Assembly: GCF_002943565.1 (NCBI RefSeq)
Contig: NZ_PJCH01000017.1
Span: forward strand, 433,167 to 497,166
DNA length: 64,000 nucleotides
Source of the DNA: Hyphococcus luteus
GTDB lineage: Bacteria > Pseudomonadota > Alphaproteobacteria > Caulobacterales > Parvularculaceae
Direction of reading: 5' to 3'
A model generated the notes under the pieces. The model was not told the origin of the DNA. It searched no databases and saw nothing but the letters and a program-made list of their open reading frames with translations. Every line of letters starts with the position of its first letter. The stretch's first letter is position 1. Shown here in pieces: positions 35,302 through 44,857 of the stretch. The position numbers and the translations under genes are program-made.

Positions 35302-37536
35302 CTACTTCCCGTGCTTCACCGGCTCCGCCGTCTCGAGCCCCCAGACCTTCAGCGCAAAGGCGTAAAGATGCGCCCGCTCGTCGAGACGCTCGAAACGCGC
35401 CGCCGAGCCGCCATGGCCGGCGCCCATATTCATGCGCAGGACGAACGGCCCGCCGCTCGCATCATCGCGCAGGCGCGCGATCCATTTCGCCGGCTCCCAA
35501 TAGGTGACGCGGTAATCGGTGAGCCCGCCCGTCGCCATGATCGGCGGATAGTCCGTATGCTGGATATTCTCGTAAGGCGAATATTCCGCGATCCAGCCAT
35601 ATTCCTCGGCGCTTTTGATCGGGTTGCCCCATTCCTCCCATTCGGGCGGCGTCAGGGGCAGATCGGCGTCGGAGATGGTGTTAATGACGTCGATGAACGG
35701 CACGGCGGCGATGACGCCGCCGTAAAGATCGGGCTCTAAATTCACCGATGCGGCGACAAGAAGCCCGCCGGCGCTGCCGCCGTAAGAGACGACCCTGCCT
35801 TTCGACGCATAGCCATTGTCGATCAGCGCCTGCGCCGACGCATTGAAATCGGTGAAGGTGTTCATCTTCTTGGCCAGCTTGCCGTCGAGATACCAGCCGC
35901 GGCCCTTGTCGGCGCCGCCGCGCACATGAGCGATGGCGAAAACCGCGCCGCGGTCCACGAGCGACAGGATGTTGGTGGAGAAGTCCGCAGCGCTCGCAAT
36001 GCCGTAAGAGCCGTAGCCGTAAAGCAGCGCCGGGGCGGAGCCGTCTTTCGGCGTCGTTTTAAGGCGCAGGATCGTCACCGGGACTTTCGCGCCGCCTTCG
36101 CCGTCCGCCTCGATGCGCTCGACGACGTAAAGCGAGGGATCGTGACCGCTCGGCACTTCCTGGGTCTTCAGGAGCGTGCGTTTATCGCTCGCCATATTGT
36201 AGTCGTAAGTCTGTTCCGGCGTTGACGGCGATTCATAAGTGAAACGGAAGACATCCGTGTCGTATTCGTAACCGGCTTCCATGCCGAGCGCATAAGCCGC
36301 TTCGCCGAAAGACACCGTATGGCTCGCGCCGTCATAAGTCGAAATGACGATGCGCGGCAGGGCGTTCTCGCGTTCGAGGCGCACAAGGTAATCTTTGTAG
36401 AGGGTGAAAGTGACGATCTGGCTTCCGGCTTTGTGGGCGAGCCAGTCTTTCCAGTTCGCCCGGCCCGGCGATGCGACCGGCGCGGTGACGATCTTGAAAT
36501 CGACCGCATCGTCGGCGTTGGTCATGATGAAAAACTCATCGCCATGATGCTCGGCGTAATATTCAACGCCATTATCGCGCGGCGCGATGAGCTGCGGCGC
36601 GGCGTCCGGCGCGTCCGCCTTTACGAAGCGCACTTCCGAGGTGACCTGGCTGGCGGAGGTGATGAAGACATAGTCCCCGCTCTGGCTCTTATCGATGGCG
36701 AGGAACATCGCGTCGTCGGGCTCTTCATAGATGACGGCGTCCGTAGCCGGATCGTCGCCGAGCTTGTGCAGCTTCACCCGTTTGGGGCGCTGATTGTCGT
36801 CGCGCTCCACATAGAAAAAGGCGTCGGAGCCTGCGGTCCAGACCGCGCCGCCGCCATCCGCGCTCTCGATGCGGTCGGGCAGGTCTTCGCCGGTTTCGAG
36901 ATTGCGCACGGCGATGGAATAATATTCCGAGCCAAGCCGGTCCGTCGCAATCGCCGCCAGCTTGTGATCGGGGCTGTGCTCGACGCTGCCGATAGAGAAA
37001 AACGCCGACTCCCCGCGTTCGGCGTCGCCGTCATAGAGCGTCTGCTCTTTTCCTCCGGCGACAGGTTTGCGCATGAACACCGGATATTCGCCGCCGTCGC
37101 GGAACTTTTTCCAGTAAAGCCAGTCGCCGTCTTTCGCCGGAATGGTGCTGTCGTCTTCCTTGATGCGCCCGCGCATTTCCTTGAAGAGTTTTTTGCGCAA
37201 GGGTTCAAGATCGCCGGTGACCGCGGCGTAATAGTCGTTCTCCGCTTCCAGCACTTTGCGAATGTCCGGCTCGAGCGTCGAGGGATCGCGCAAGACCTCC
37301 TGCCATTCGCCGTCGCGCAGCCAGGCGTAATTGTCGACGCGTGTGATCCCGTGCTGGGTGGTCTCGACCGGCCGTTTCTCAACGGCGGGCGCCTCAATGG
37401 TTCGCGCTTCGGCGAAGGGGTCGCGCTCGGACATGGGCCTCTCTTCTTTACTCGGTTGCTGATCGGCGGAAGGGTTCTGGTTGCAGGCGGCGAGCGCGGC
37501 CAGAGCAGCGCCGGCGCAGAAAATTCGTAGGTTCAT
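35302..37536 (-). CDS. ptrB: Exported oligopeptidase B-like S9A peptidase (lipoprotein)
   Basis: 744 residues. FCAGAALAALAAC gives a lipoprotein signal, unusual for oligopeptidase B. The seven-blade propeller domain follows, then the alpha/beta hydrolase domain with S588 in YGGSAGGLLV, D674 in GGLTDYRVTY and H708 in GAGHGGSA. DIINTISD-like VINTISDADLPLT and EEWGNP are typical of the oligopeptidase B branch, which cleaves after Arg/Lys in short peptides. Three neighbouring genes also encode exported proteins. GAGAGCC precedes the ATG. Confidence 0.92.
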   Translation of the reverse strand: MNLRIFCAGAALAALAACNQNPSADQQPSKEERPMSERDPFAEARTIEAPAVEKRPVETTQHGITRVDNYAWLRDGEWQEVLRDPSTLEPDIRKVLEAENDYYAAVTGDLEPLRKKLFKEMRGRIKEDDSTIPAKDGDWLYWKKFRDGGEYPVFMRKPVAGGKEQTLYDGDAERGESAFFSIGSVEHSPDHKLAAIATDRLGSEYYSIAVRNLETGEDLPDRIESADGGGAVWTAGSDAFFYVERDDNQRPKRVKLHKLGDDPATDAVIYEEPDDAMFLAIDKSQSGDYVFITSASQVTSEVRFVKADAPDAAPQLIAPRDNGVEYYAEHHGDEFFIMTNADDAVDFKIVTAPVASPGRANWKDWLAHKAGSQIVTFTLYKDYLVRLERENALPRIVISTYDGASHTVSFGEAAYALGMEAGYEYDTDVFRFTYESPSTPEQTYDYNMASDKRTLLKTQEVPSGHDPSLYVVERIEADGEGGAKVPVTILRLKTTPKDGSAPALLYGYGSYGIASAADFSTNILSLVDRGAVFAIAHVRGGADKGRGWYLDGKLAKKMNTFTDFNASAQALIDNGYASKGRVVSYGGSAGGLLVAASVNLEPDLYGGVIAAVPFIDVINTISDADLPLTPPEWEEWGNPIKSAEEYGWIAEYSPYENIQHTDYPPIMATGGLTDYRVTYWEPAKWIARLRDDASGGPFVLRMNMGAGHGGSAARFERLDERAHLYAFALKVWGLETAEPVKHGK

Positions 37537-37735
37537 GAATGGCTCTCATGATGGCTAACCGCCCAGACATAGACCGGGCGCCATGGCTGAGGCAATCGCC
37601 AGAGGTGTTTGTTTTTTAACAGATTTTTATACCACCTCGAAAGCGGCGCCGTAACAATCCCGCGAGGCCGCGGATCGTGACTGGCGCGGCGCGTCGGCTT
37701 TTCGCATATGGGAAAGCGCAAAGGAGATCGGCTTT

Positions 37736-38317
37736 ATGAGAAACGCCCTCATCACTCTCGCTGTCGCCGTTCTTTTCGGCCAGAGCAATGCTTTTGCAGA
37801 AGACGGTTCAAAGACCGCCAGCGCCGTTTTCGCCGGCGGCTGTTTCTGGTGCATGGAGGCCGATTTTGAAAAACTCGACGGCGTCGGCGACGTGGTTTCC
37901 GGTTATGCCGGCGGCGTCAAACAAAACCCCACCTATCGCAATCATGAAGGCCATCTGGAAGTGGTGCGCGTGCCTTACGACCCGCAAGTCGTGAGCTATC
38001 GCGAGCTTGTCGACTATTTCTTCCGTCATATCGATCCGTTCGACGATGGCGGCCAGTTCTGCGACCGGGGTCATTCCTATACGACGGCCGTTTTTTATGC
38101 GAATGCGGACGAATACGGCGCCGCGAAAGCCGCGAAAGAAGCGGCGGAGAAAGAACTGGGCAAACCGGTTGTGACGCCTCTTGTGGAGCTAAATCAATTC
38201 TGGAAGGCCGAAGGCTATCATCAGGATTATTACAAGAAGAACAAAATCCGCTACGGCTTTTACCGCCACTCCTGCGGGCGCGACCATAGAGTGAAAGAAG
38301 TCTGGGGCGGGCATTAA
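37736..38317 (+). CDS. msrA: Exported peptide-methionine (S)-S-oxide reductase
   Basis: 193 residues. Signal peptide (MRNALITLAVAVLFGQSNAFA), then the active-site GGCFWCMEADF (Cys36) and GYAGGVKQNPTYRNH. C-terminal HQDYYKKNK is typical. It reduces methionine-S-sulfoxide in proteins; export implies repair of envelope proteins. AAGGAG lies ahead of the ATG. The 199-base divergent gap to ptrB holds no other gene. Confidence 0.94.
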   Translation: MRNALITLAVAVLFGQSNAFAEDGSKTASAVFAGGCFWCMEADFEKLDGVGDVVSGYAGGVKQNPTYRNHEGHLEVVRVPYDPQVVSYRELVDYFFRHIDPFDDGGQFCDRGHSYTTAVFYANADEYGAAKAAKEAAEKELGKPVVTPLVELNQFWKAEGYHQDYYKKNKIRYGFYRHSCGRDHRVKEVWGGH

Positions 38318-38325
38318 CAAAAATA

Positions 38326-38457
38326 CCTTCTCCCCGTTGGGGAGAAGGTGGTCCGAAGGGCCGGATGAGGGAGATGCGAAGGTGCAAAAAGCGACCGCCC
38401 TTCCCCCTCACCCGGCATTCGTAAACGAATTCCCACCTCTCCCCATCAGGGAGAGAT
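38326..38457. repeat. Mosaic palindromic intergenic repeat, family 2 copy 3
   Basis: CCTTCTCCCC/GGGGAGAAGG hairpin, GGTCC/GGGCC-like central stem, then CCCTCACCC, an ATTCG-TAAA-CGAAT hairpin (38417-38430) and CCTCTCCCC/GGGAGAG. It fills the gap between convergent msrA and the M3 peptidase gene. Confidence 0.85.
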
Positions 38458-38467
38458 AAAATACGCC

Positions 38468-40726
38468 CTACTCAATCGTCGATTCGCCGTCGCCGCCGCC
38501 CGGGACCGGAAAGCCGCGATCGCGCATCAGGGCATCGATTTTGGCGTCGCGGCCGCGGAACTTGCGATAGGCTTCCGCGGGGTCGATGGCGTTGCGCGGG
38601 GCGAAAAGCTTATCGACGAGTTTTTTCGCCAGCTCCTTGTCATAGAATCCGCCCGGCGCCTCGGCGAAGGCTTCCGCCGCATCAGCGGTCAACACGTCCG
38701 CCCACATATAGCCGTAATAGCCGGCGGAATAGCCTTCGCCGGAAAAGATATGGCCGAACTGCGTCGAGCGATGACGCATGGGCAACTCGTCCGGCATGCC
38801 GAGCTCGGCGAGCGTTTCGCGCTCGAACTTGTCGGGATCGATGCCGGCCGGATCGACCGTGTGATAGCGCATGTCGACGAGCGCCGAAGCGAGATATTCG
38901 GTGGTGTCGAAACCCTGCTTGAAGGTCGCCGCCGCCTTGATCTTGTTCACCAGCTCTTCCGGCATAGGCTCGCCGGTTTCGTGATGGACAAGATAATTGT
39001 CGATGACCCTGTCGGTCGACAGCCAGCGTTCGAGCAATTGCGACTGGAATTCGGTGTAGTCGCGCACGCCGCTGTTCAAGGTCGGATAATCCACATTTGA
39101 CGAGAGGTAATGCAACGCATGGCCGAATTCGTGGAAATAAGTTTCCGCGTCGTCCCATGAAATCAGCACCGGCTCGCCCGGGGCGGCTTCGACGAAATTC
39201 GAATTGTTGGTGGCGAGCACGGTCTTCTCGACGCCGTCGAGCGTGTCGTGGCTGCGAAAGCCCGACGCCCAGGCGCCCGAGCGCTTGCCGGGCCGCGCGA
39301 AGGGATCGAGATACCACAGGCCGATATGTTTGCCCGAGGTCCTGTCCGTCACTTCCCAGACATGAACGTCTTCATGCCAGACCGGCACGACGCCGTCTTC
39401 AATCGGCGTAAACTTGAAATTGAAGAGCTCGCCCGCAACCATGAACATGGCCTCGCGCAGCTTGCCGAGTTGGAGATATTGCTTCACCTCGTCGGAATCG
39501 AGGTCGTATTTCGCCTTGCGGACTTTCTCCATGTAATAGCGGTAGTCCCAGGGCTGGATTTTAAAATCGCCGCCTTCCGCGTCGACGATCTCCTGCATCT
39601 CGGCGACTTCTTCATGGACGCGCGCGACCGCCGCCGGCCACACCGCCTCCATGAGCGCGAGCGCGTTTTCCGGGGTTTTCGCCATGCGGTTCTGCAAGCG
39701 CCATGAGGCGTAATTGTCATACCCTAAAAGCTTCACGCGCTCATCGCGCAACTGCAGGATTTCGGCGATGAGGGCGTTGTTGTCATACTCGCCGCCATGA
39801 TCGCCGCGGCTGTAATACATCTCCCAGACCTGGCGCCTGAGGTCGCGGTCGTCCGCGAAGGTGAGAAACGGGTCCATGGACGAACGCGTGTTGGTGACAG
39901 CGTAGTCGCCTTCGCCTTCCATCCGCTCGGCGGCGTCTTTCGCGGCGGCCAGAAAGTCCGACGGCAGGCCGCCCGCCTCGTCCTCATCGAAATAGACCGC
40001 ATAGGATTCTTCGTCGTGAAGCACATTGTTGGCGAATTTGGTGTGCAGCTCGGCGAGGCGCTTGTTGATCGCGGCGTAGCGTTCTTTCGCTTCGCCTTTC
40101 AGGGTCGCGCCGTTGGAGGCGAAGCCGTCATAGACGAGCCAGACGAGGCGCTGCTGTTCCGGCGAAAGGCGCTCCATCTCCTCGCCTTCGTAAACCGCCT
40201 TCACGCGCGCGAAGAGCTTTTCGTTCTGGTTTATCTTTGAAAAGAATTCGGAAAGCTTCGGCGCCATTTCCTCTTGGATGTCGCGAAATTCCGGCGTCGA
40301 CATGTTGGACGACCAGATGCCCCAATAGGAATAAACCCGGCCGAGCGCTTCGCCGGTTTTTTCAAGCGCGACAATCGTGTTGGCGAATGTCGGGGGCTCG
40401 GGATTGTCCGTGATGGCGTCGACTTCGGCGAGGTTTCTTTCCATCGCCGCTTTCATCGCCGGCTTCAGACCGGAAAGCTCGGCGTCGTCGAATTGCGGCG
40501 CGCCGTCATAAGGCCCGGAAAAAGGCGCCAGCAAAACATTCGCCGCCGCATTGTCCGTTTTCGCGCGCGGAATGTCCGCGAAAAGGTCGCCAATGTCTTC
40601 GTTCACCTGTTCGGTCATTTCCACTGCTTTATCGTCTTCTGCTTTCGTCTCGACCGTCTCTTTCTGTGCGCACCCATTCAGCACAGTCATGAGGGCCAGA
40701 GTCGATATAAGTGTTTCTATCCGCAT
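38468..40726 (-). CDS. Exported M3 family oligopeptidase (Dcp-like lipoprotein)
   Basis: 752 residues. MRIETLISTLALMTVLNGC is a lipoprotein signal, and AAGGAG sits nine bases ahead of the ATG. The zinc site HEFGHALHYL (H532, E533, H536) is followed by the family's C-terminal helical region with GEGYSAGYYGYMWADVL. The N-terminal half is helical as in dipeptidyl carboxypeptidase and oligopeptidase A. It cleaves dipeptides or short peptides, here in the periplasm. An anchored location fits with the S9A peptidase two genes away. Confidence 0.92.
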   Translation of the reverse strand: MRIETLISTLALMTVLNGCAQKETVETKAEDDKAVEMTEQVNEDIGDLFADIPRAKTDNAAANVLLAPFSGPYDGAPQFDDAELSGLKPAMKAAMERNLAEVDAITDNPEPPTFANTIVALEKTGEALGRVYSYWGIWSSNMSTPEFRDIQEEMAPKLSEFFSKINQNEKLFARVKAVYEGEEMERLSPEQQRLVWLVYDGFASNGATLKGEAKERYAAINKRLAELHTKFANNVLHDEESYAVYFDEDEAGGLPSDFLAAAKDAAERMEGEGDYAVTNTRSSMDPFLTFADDRDLRRQVWEMYYSRGDHGGEYDNNALIAEILQLRDERVKLLGYDNYASWRLQNRMAKTPENALALMEAVWPAAVARVHEEVAEMQEIVDAEGGDFKIQPWDYRYYMEKVRKAKYDLDSDEVKQYLQLGKLREAMFMVAGELFNFKFTPIEDGVVPVWHEDVHVWEVTDRTSGKHIGLWYLDPFARPGKRSGAWASGFRSHDTLDGVEKTVLATNNSNFVEAAPGEPVLISWDDAETYFHEFGHALHYLSSNVDYPTLNSGVRDYTEFQSQLLERWLSTDRVIDNYLVHHETGEPMPEELVNKIKAAATFKQGFDTTEYLASALVDMRYHTVDPAGIDPDKFERETLAELGMPDELPMRHRSTQFGHIFSGEGYSAGYYGYMWADVLTADAAEAFAEAPGGFYDKELAKKLVDKLFAPRNAIDPAEAYRKFRGRDAKIDALMRDRGFPVPGGGDGESTIE

Positions 40727-40901
40727 GCGCCGCGGCTCCTTTCTTGATCCGGTCACTCGGCTTCCCCCGAAAGTCGACAGGGGGCCGGCCGCCGGGAAAA
40801 CGCCGGGCGGCCCCTATTTGGGCGCATCCTGCGAGGCTGCGGAGCGGGAGGCAAGCGGGAATGGCCGCCGCCGCAACGCTTCGCCGCAGGATTGGAACGC
40901 T

Positions 40902-41984
40902 TCACCGCCTGATCCGATCTTCCTGCCGCGAAGGCTGCTGCTGGGAGATGCAATGAAAAGATCCGCCGCCGGTCAGGATGTGCGAAGAATCGACGGCGCA
41001 GAAATAGGGCCGGTCAATGAGCTCCTTTAAAATCTCCGCCGCATCGTGGCCCGGCGCGGCCTTGCCGGTAAGCTTTTCATAGACCGGCATCACGACTGAC
41101 TGGTTGGCGATGTAGAAATTCATGTGGCTCGCCGCGGCGGGTTCGCCGTCGAGCTCGACCCGGCCCGGCGAAGGAACAGTGACGACCTCGAGCTTGCGGC
41201 CGGCCGCATCGGTCGCGGCGGCGAGCGTTTTCTCGATCGCCGCAAGGACGTCAGCATTGGGGTCGTCTTCGCCACAGGGGCGCATGCACACGACTTTGCC
41301 CGGCGCGACGAAACGCGCGAGATTGTCCACATGGCCGTCAGTGTGATCGCCGGCGAGGCCTTCATCGAGCCAGACGACTTTTTCGGCGTCGAGCGCGGCT
41401 TTCAGCACCGCCTCGACGTCTTTTTCACTCAGGCCCGGATTGCGGTTGGCGTTGAGAAGGCATTGGCGTGTGGTGATGAACGTCCCCTCGCCGTCGGTTT
41501 CGAGCGCCCCGCCCTCGCCGGTGAACTCATCGAACCGGCGCAGCCGCACGCCCGCCAGTTCGGCGACGATCCTCGCGATCTCGTCATCCTTCGCCAGGCG
41601 GTATTTCCCGCCCCAGCCGTTGAAGGCGAAGGCGCTGGCGGCGAGCGCGCCGCTTTCCTCTTTCACGAAGACCGGGCCCGTATCGCGCAGCCAGATATCG
41701 CCGATGGGCGCATCGTGGATTGTCAGGAGGGCCGGCTCCGGCAGGCGTTCACGCATGATTTCCGCCGCGGCGATGGCGTCGGCGCCGCGGGCGAGCAGAT
41801 GAACGGGTTCGCCGCGCGCCCCGGATCCGTCTCCGCCTGGGAAGAGAACGGCGCGGATCAAATCCTCGACCTCCGCCCGGGCGGGGCCGAGATCGTCCTC
41901 CCAGAGATCGGCGGCGCTCGGCCAGCCGATCCAGACGGCGTCATGGAGGGCCCATTCGGCTGGCTGGCGGCGGGATGAGAGCAT
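40902..41984 (-). CDS. aguA: Agmatine deiminase / peptidylarginine deiminase family
   Basis: 360 residues from MLSSRRQPAEW. The catalytic Cys345 is in the terminal GGGSFHCISQQQP motif, with GDIWLRDTGPVFV and GLAGDHTDGHVDNLARFV also present (substrate Asp and His). It converts agmatine to N-carbamoylputrescine; the bacterial porphyromonas-type arginine deiminases share the motifs, so agmatine is the default but not proven. AAGGACC precedes the ATG. It is divergent from the FMN riboswitch. Confidence 0.88.
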   Translation of the reverse strand: MLSSRRQPAEWALHDAVWIGWPSAADLWEDDLGPARAEVEDLIRAVLFPGGDGSGARGEPVHLLARGADAIAAAEIMRERLPEPALLTIHDAPIGDIWLRDTGPVFVKEESGALAASAFAFNGWGGKYRLAKDDEIARIVAELAGVRLRRFDEFTGEGGALETDGEGTFITTRQCLLNANRNPGLSEKDVEAVLKAALDAEKVVWLDEGLAGDHTDGHVDNLARFVAPGKVVCMRPCGEDDPNADVLAAIEKTLAAATDAAGRKLEVVTVPSPGRVELDGEPAAASHMNFYIANQSVVMPVYEKLTGKAAPGHDAAEILKELIDRPYFCAVDSSHILTGGGSFHCISQQQPSRQEDRIRR

Positions 41985-42070
41985 GAGCAGGTCCTTAACT
42001 GTATGACGGTCATTGCCGCGGCGCGGTCTCAGGGTTATATAGGCCTCGCGGAGCAATCCGCGACATAGAA

Positions 42071-42234
42071 ATCTTCGGGGCGGGGTGAAAGTCCCCACCG
42101 GCGGTAATGCGAAAGATTTACTCTTTCGACGAGCCCGCGAGCCGAGGCGAAGCAAGGGCGGACGCCCTCAAACGCCAAAGCAGGATTCCGGTGAGAGCCC
42201 GGAGCCGACGGTCATAGTCCGGATGAGAGAAGAT
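42071..42234 (+). promoter_or_regulatory. FMN riboswitch (RFN element)
   Basis: The closing P1 stem is ATCTTC (42071-42076) with GAAGAT (42229-42234). Between them lie the conserved RFN segments: GGGGCGGGGTGAAAGTCC, CCACCGGCGGTA, GAGCCCGCGAGC, GGTGAGAGCCCGGAGCCGAC and TAGTCCGGATGAGAGA. This binds FMN and represses flavin synthesis or uptake genes. It lies 217 bases upstream of the TonB-dependent receptor, on the same strand. Confidence 0.96.
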
Positions 42235-42369
42235 TGACGCGGAAAGGACAGTGCATTTGCGCCTGCCTTTCAGCCATGCGTGTGAGGCGGACTCCGTTCC
42301 GCTGCATGGATGACATGCGTCGATTCGGGCCTTCGCCCGCCTTCCCTCCTCCATCCCCGATTTCGGAAT

Positions 42370-42393
42370 GCGCCCCCTAAAGGCGCGGTTTTG
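42370..42393 (+). terminator. Possible expression-platform terminator of the FMN riboswitch
   Basis: GCGCC (42370-42374) and GGCGC (42382-42386) form a hairpin followed by GGTTTTG. A second small stem GCCC-TTT-GGGC (42398-42408) is followed by AAATTT. Either could end transcription before the receptor gene when FMN is bound. Stems are short, so this is tentative; ribosome-binding-site masking is not excluded. Confidence 0.35.
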
Positions 42394-42451
42394 ACGACGC
42401 CCTTTGGGCAAATTTGATTTAGCGCTCTTTGGCGCAGGGGATAGAGTTGCG

Positions 42452-44839
42452 ATGCGTAAGGCGGGATTGAGTTTCACCATAGCGGCGTTGCTGTCGAGCG
42501 GGGCGCTGGCGCAAGAGCCCGTTGACGAGATTATCGTCACCGCAGACCCGCTCGAGCTCGTGGAGCTTGAAGACAGCCGCGCGGTGATGGGGCTCGATCT
42601 TTCCTATGCGGATGCGCCGCGCTCGGTGAATGTGATCGCCGATGCGCTGATCGAACGCTTTTCCATCGAGACCGTGGACGATCTCGCCGCCTTTGCGCCC
42701 GGAACCTTTACGGGGAGTTTCTTCGGCGTGCCGGGGTCGGTCTCGCTCCGCGGCAACCGCGCCGACACCTATTTCAAAGGCTTCAAGCGCGTCGAAAATC
42801 CCGGCACGTTTCCGACGCCGCTCGGCGCCAGCGAACGCATCGAAATCGTCAAGGGCCCGACCCCGGCGGTCTATGGCGCGGGCCGCGTCGGCGGTTTTTT
42901 GAACATCACGCCGCTGACCGCGCGCACGGCGAAAGCGGTTGCCGCGGAAGGCCGTCTCCTGTCGCTCGAGGGAACGCTCGGCTCATACGGCAAGCGCATC
43001 ATCCGCGGCGACGCCGGCGCCGCTTTCGATCTCGGCGCCTATGACGCCGGACTTTACGCCCATGCGGAATACGAAAACTCCGACAGTTTCTATCGCGGCA
43101 TATCGCCGGAACGAACGCTCGTTCAATCCGCCTTCACCCTGTCGAAAGACAATTTCGACGCGGAGCTCGGCGGCGCTTACTTTTCATCGAACGGCTATAA
43201 GCAGACCATCGGCTGGAACCGCGTCACCCAGGACCTCATCGACAGCGGAACTTACATCACCGGGCGGGATGCGGACCTGACGGATGCAAATGGCGACGGC
43301 AAGCTGACCCCGGACGAAGTGGACGCGGCAGTCGGCACGTTCTTTGGAACCTCGAATATCCGCCAGCTCGTCGATTACGGCGTCTTCCCCTCGCCCGCTT
43401 TTGCGCTCGATGACGGCCTCGGAACCGCAACGCTGTCCCCGCGCACTGTTTACATCGCGGACGAAGACATCGCCGACGCGCAAACCGTCACTGCATACGC
43501 CGATCTCGCCTGGTCGCTTGGAGACGACACGCTGCGCCTGCAGGGCTTTTACGACTCCATGGATAGCGACCTTTACGTCAGCTACGGGTTCGCGGCGGAA
43601 TATGTCGCCGATGTCTATGAGCTGCGCGGCAGTTACAGTTTCGACGTCAGCGCCGGGCCGGTCGCAATCGACGCGCTGCTCGGCGCCTCTTACCGCGCTT
43701 ACGACAATGAAACCCGCCAGACGTTTTTGTCCGGCTATCTCGCCGTCGACCGCCGCGACCTCACCGCCGGGCCCACAGGCGGCGATATTTTCGACGATCC
43801 GTTTTCTGAGGAGCCGAACGGCATCGGCTGGGACACCGATCTCTCATCGAAAACCACCGACCTCGCCTTTTTCGCGGTCAGCGACATCGCCTTTTACGAG
43901 CGCCTGCACCTGCTTGCGAGCGCGCGCCTAGACCGGTTCACCGCCTCTGCGATCAATACCGGGAATACGATCTTCAATCCGGCGCTTGGGTTCGCACGGT
44001 TCAAGGACGACGAATTCCAGCCAAGCTACGAAATCTCCCTGCGCTACGATGCGACGGATGCGGTTTCTATCTACGGGACCTTCGCGGAGAACAACGCGCT
44101 CGAAACCAATGACGGCGGCGGCATTGAAGTCGACCGCATCGACCAGCAAAATTTCATCGCCGATTCCAATCTCTATGAGACGGGCATGAAACTCTCGCGC
44201 CGCGACCTCGCCGGCTCTCTCGCTTTCTATCGCCAGACGCGCCAGCGGTCGGACCCCTTCGGCAATCTCGACGAGGAAACCTCGAAAGGCGTCGAGGCGG
44301 AGGTGAAATATCTCCTCTCCGACGAGTTTTCCGTCAACGCCGCCGTCACCTGGCAGAAAACGCGCATCGGCGCGCCGGGCGCGTGCGGTTCGGGCAATGG
44401 CGAATTCGTGGTTATCCCGCCAACGCGCGCAGGGCTCGCGCCCGCAGACGGTTATGGCGGGCTTTTCGCGGCGCTCAACGCCTCCTGCCTCGCGGAGTTG
44501 CAGAACGGCTACCAGCGCAACACCGCGCCGGAATGGCTCGCCTCCGGGTTCGTCACTTACACAGGCCCGCAAACGAAACTCGGCGCCTTCGGCGCATCGC
44601 TCGGCGGGGTTTATGTGGGCGAGACCGGCGGCAAGATCGAGAACGCCATCCGTCTTCCCGATTACGTCCTCGCCAAGGCGGCGTTCTTTTACGAACGTGG
44701 CCACGTTTCGCTCATCGCCAATATCGACAATCTTTTCGACAAGCGTCACTTCCTGCCCGTTCAGAATGTCTATGAAGAAGTCGGCGTATTGCCGGGACGC
44801 GGGCGCGAATTCACCATCACACTCAAGGCTGCATTTTAG
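42452..44839 (+). CDS. TonB-dependent outer-membrane receptor, candidate flavin receptor
   Basis: 795 residues. Signal peptide (SFTIAALLSSGALA), TonB box EIIVTA, plug domain with APRSVNVIADALIERF, FGVPGSVSLRGNRADTYFKGF and RIEIVKGPTPAVYGAGRVGG, then a 22-strand-type barrel ending GREFTITLKAAF with a terminal Phe. AGGGG lies ahead of the ATG. An EF-hand-like loop (D278-A-N-G-D-G-K-L-T-P-D-E289) sits in an external insertion. It is under an FMN riboswitch and followed by an MFS transporter, so riboflavin or FMN is the probable ligand; siderophore receptors of similar sequence are the alternative. Confidence 0.85.
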   Translation: MRKAGLSFTIAALLSSGALAQEPVDEIIVTADPLELVELEDSRAVMGLDLSYADAPRSVNVIADALIERFSIETVDDLAAFAPGTFTGSFFGVPGSVSLRGNRADTYFKGFKRVENPGTFPTPLGASERIEIVKGPTPAVYGAGRVGGFLNITPLTARTAKAVAAEGRLLSLEGTLGSYGKRIIRGDAGAAFDLGAYDAGLYAHAEYENSDSFYRGISPERTLVQSAFTLSKDNFDAELGGAYFSSNGYKQTIGWNRVTQDLIDSGTYITGRDADLTDANGDGKLTPDEVDAAVGTFFGTSNIRQLVDYGVFPSPAFALDDGLGTATLSPRTVYIADEDIADAQTVTAYADLAWSLGDDTLRLQGFYDSMDSDLYVSYGFAAEYVADVYELRGSYSFDVSAGPVAIDALLGASYRAYDNETRQTFLSGYLAVDRRDLTAGPTGGDIFDDPFSEEPNGIGWDTDLSSKTTDLAFFAVSDIAFYERLHLLASARLDRFTASAINTGNTIFNPALGFARFKDDEFQPSYEISLRYDATDAVSIYGTFAENNALETNDGGGIEVDRIDQQNFIADSNLYETGMKLSRRDLAGSLAFYRQTRQRSDPFGNLDEETSKGVEAEVKYLLSDEFSVNAAVTWQKTRIGAPGACGSGNGEFVVIPPTRAGLAPADGYGGLFAALNASCLAELQNGYQRNTAPEWLASGFVTYTGPQTKLGAFGASLGGVYVGETGGKIENAIRLPDYVLAKAAFFYERGHVSLIANIDNLFDKRHFLPVQNVYEEVGVLPGRGREFTITLKAAF

Positions 44840-44857
44840 ATGATGTGCTTTCTGTCT

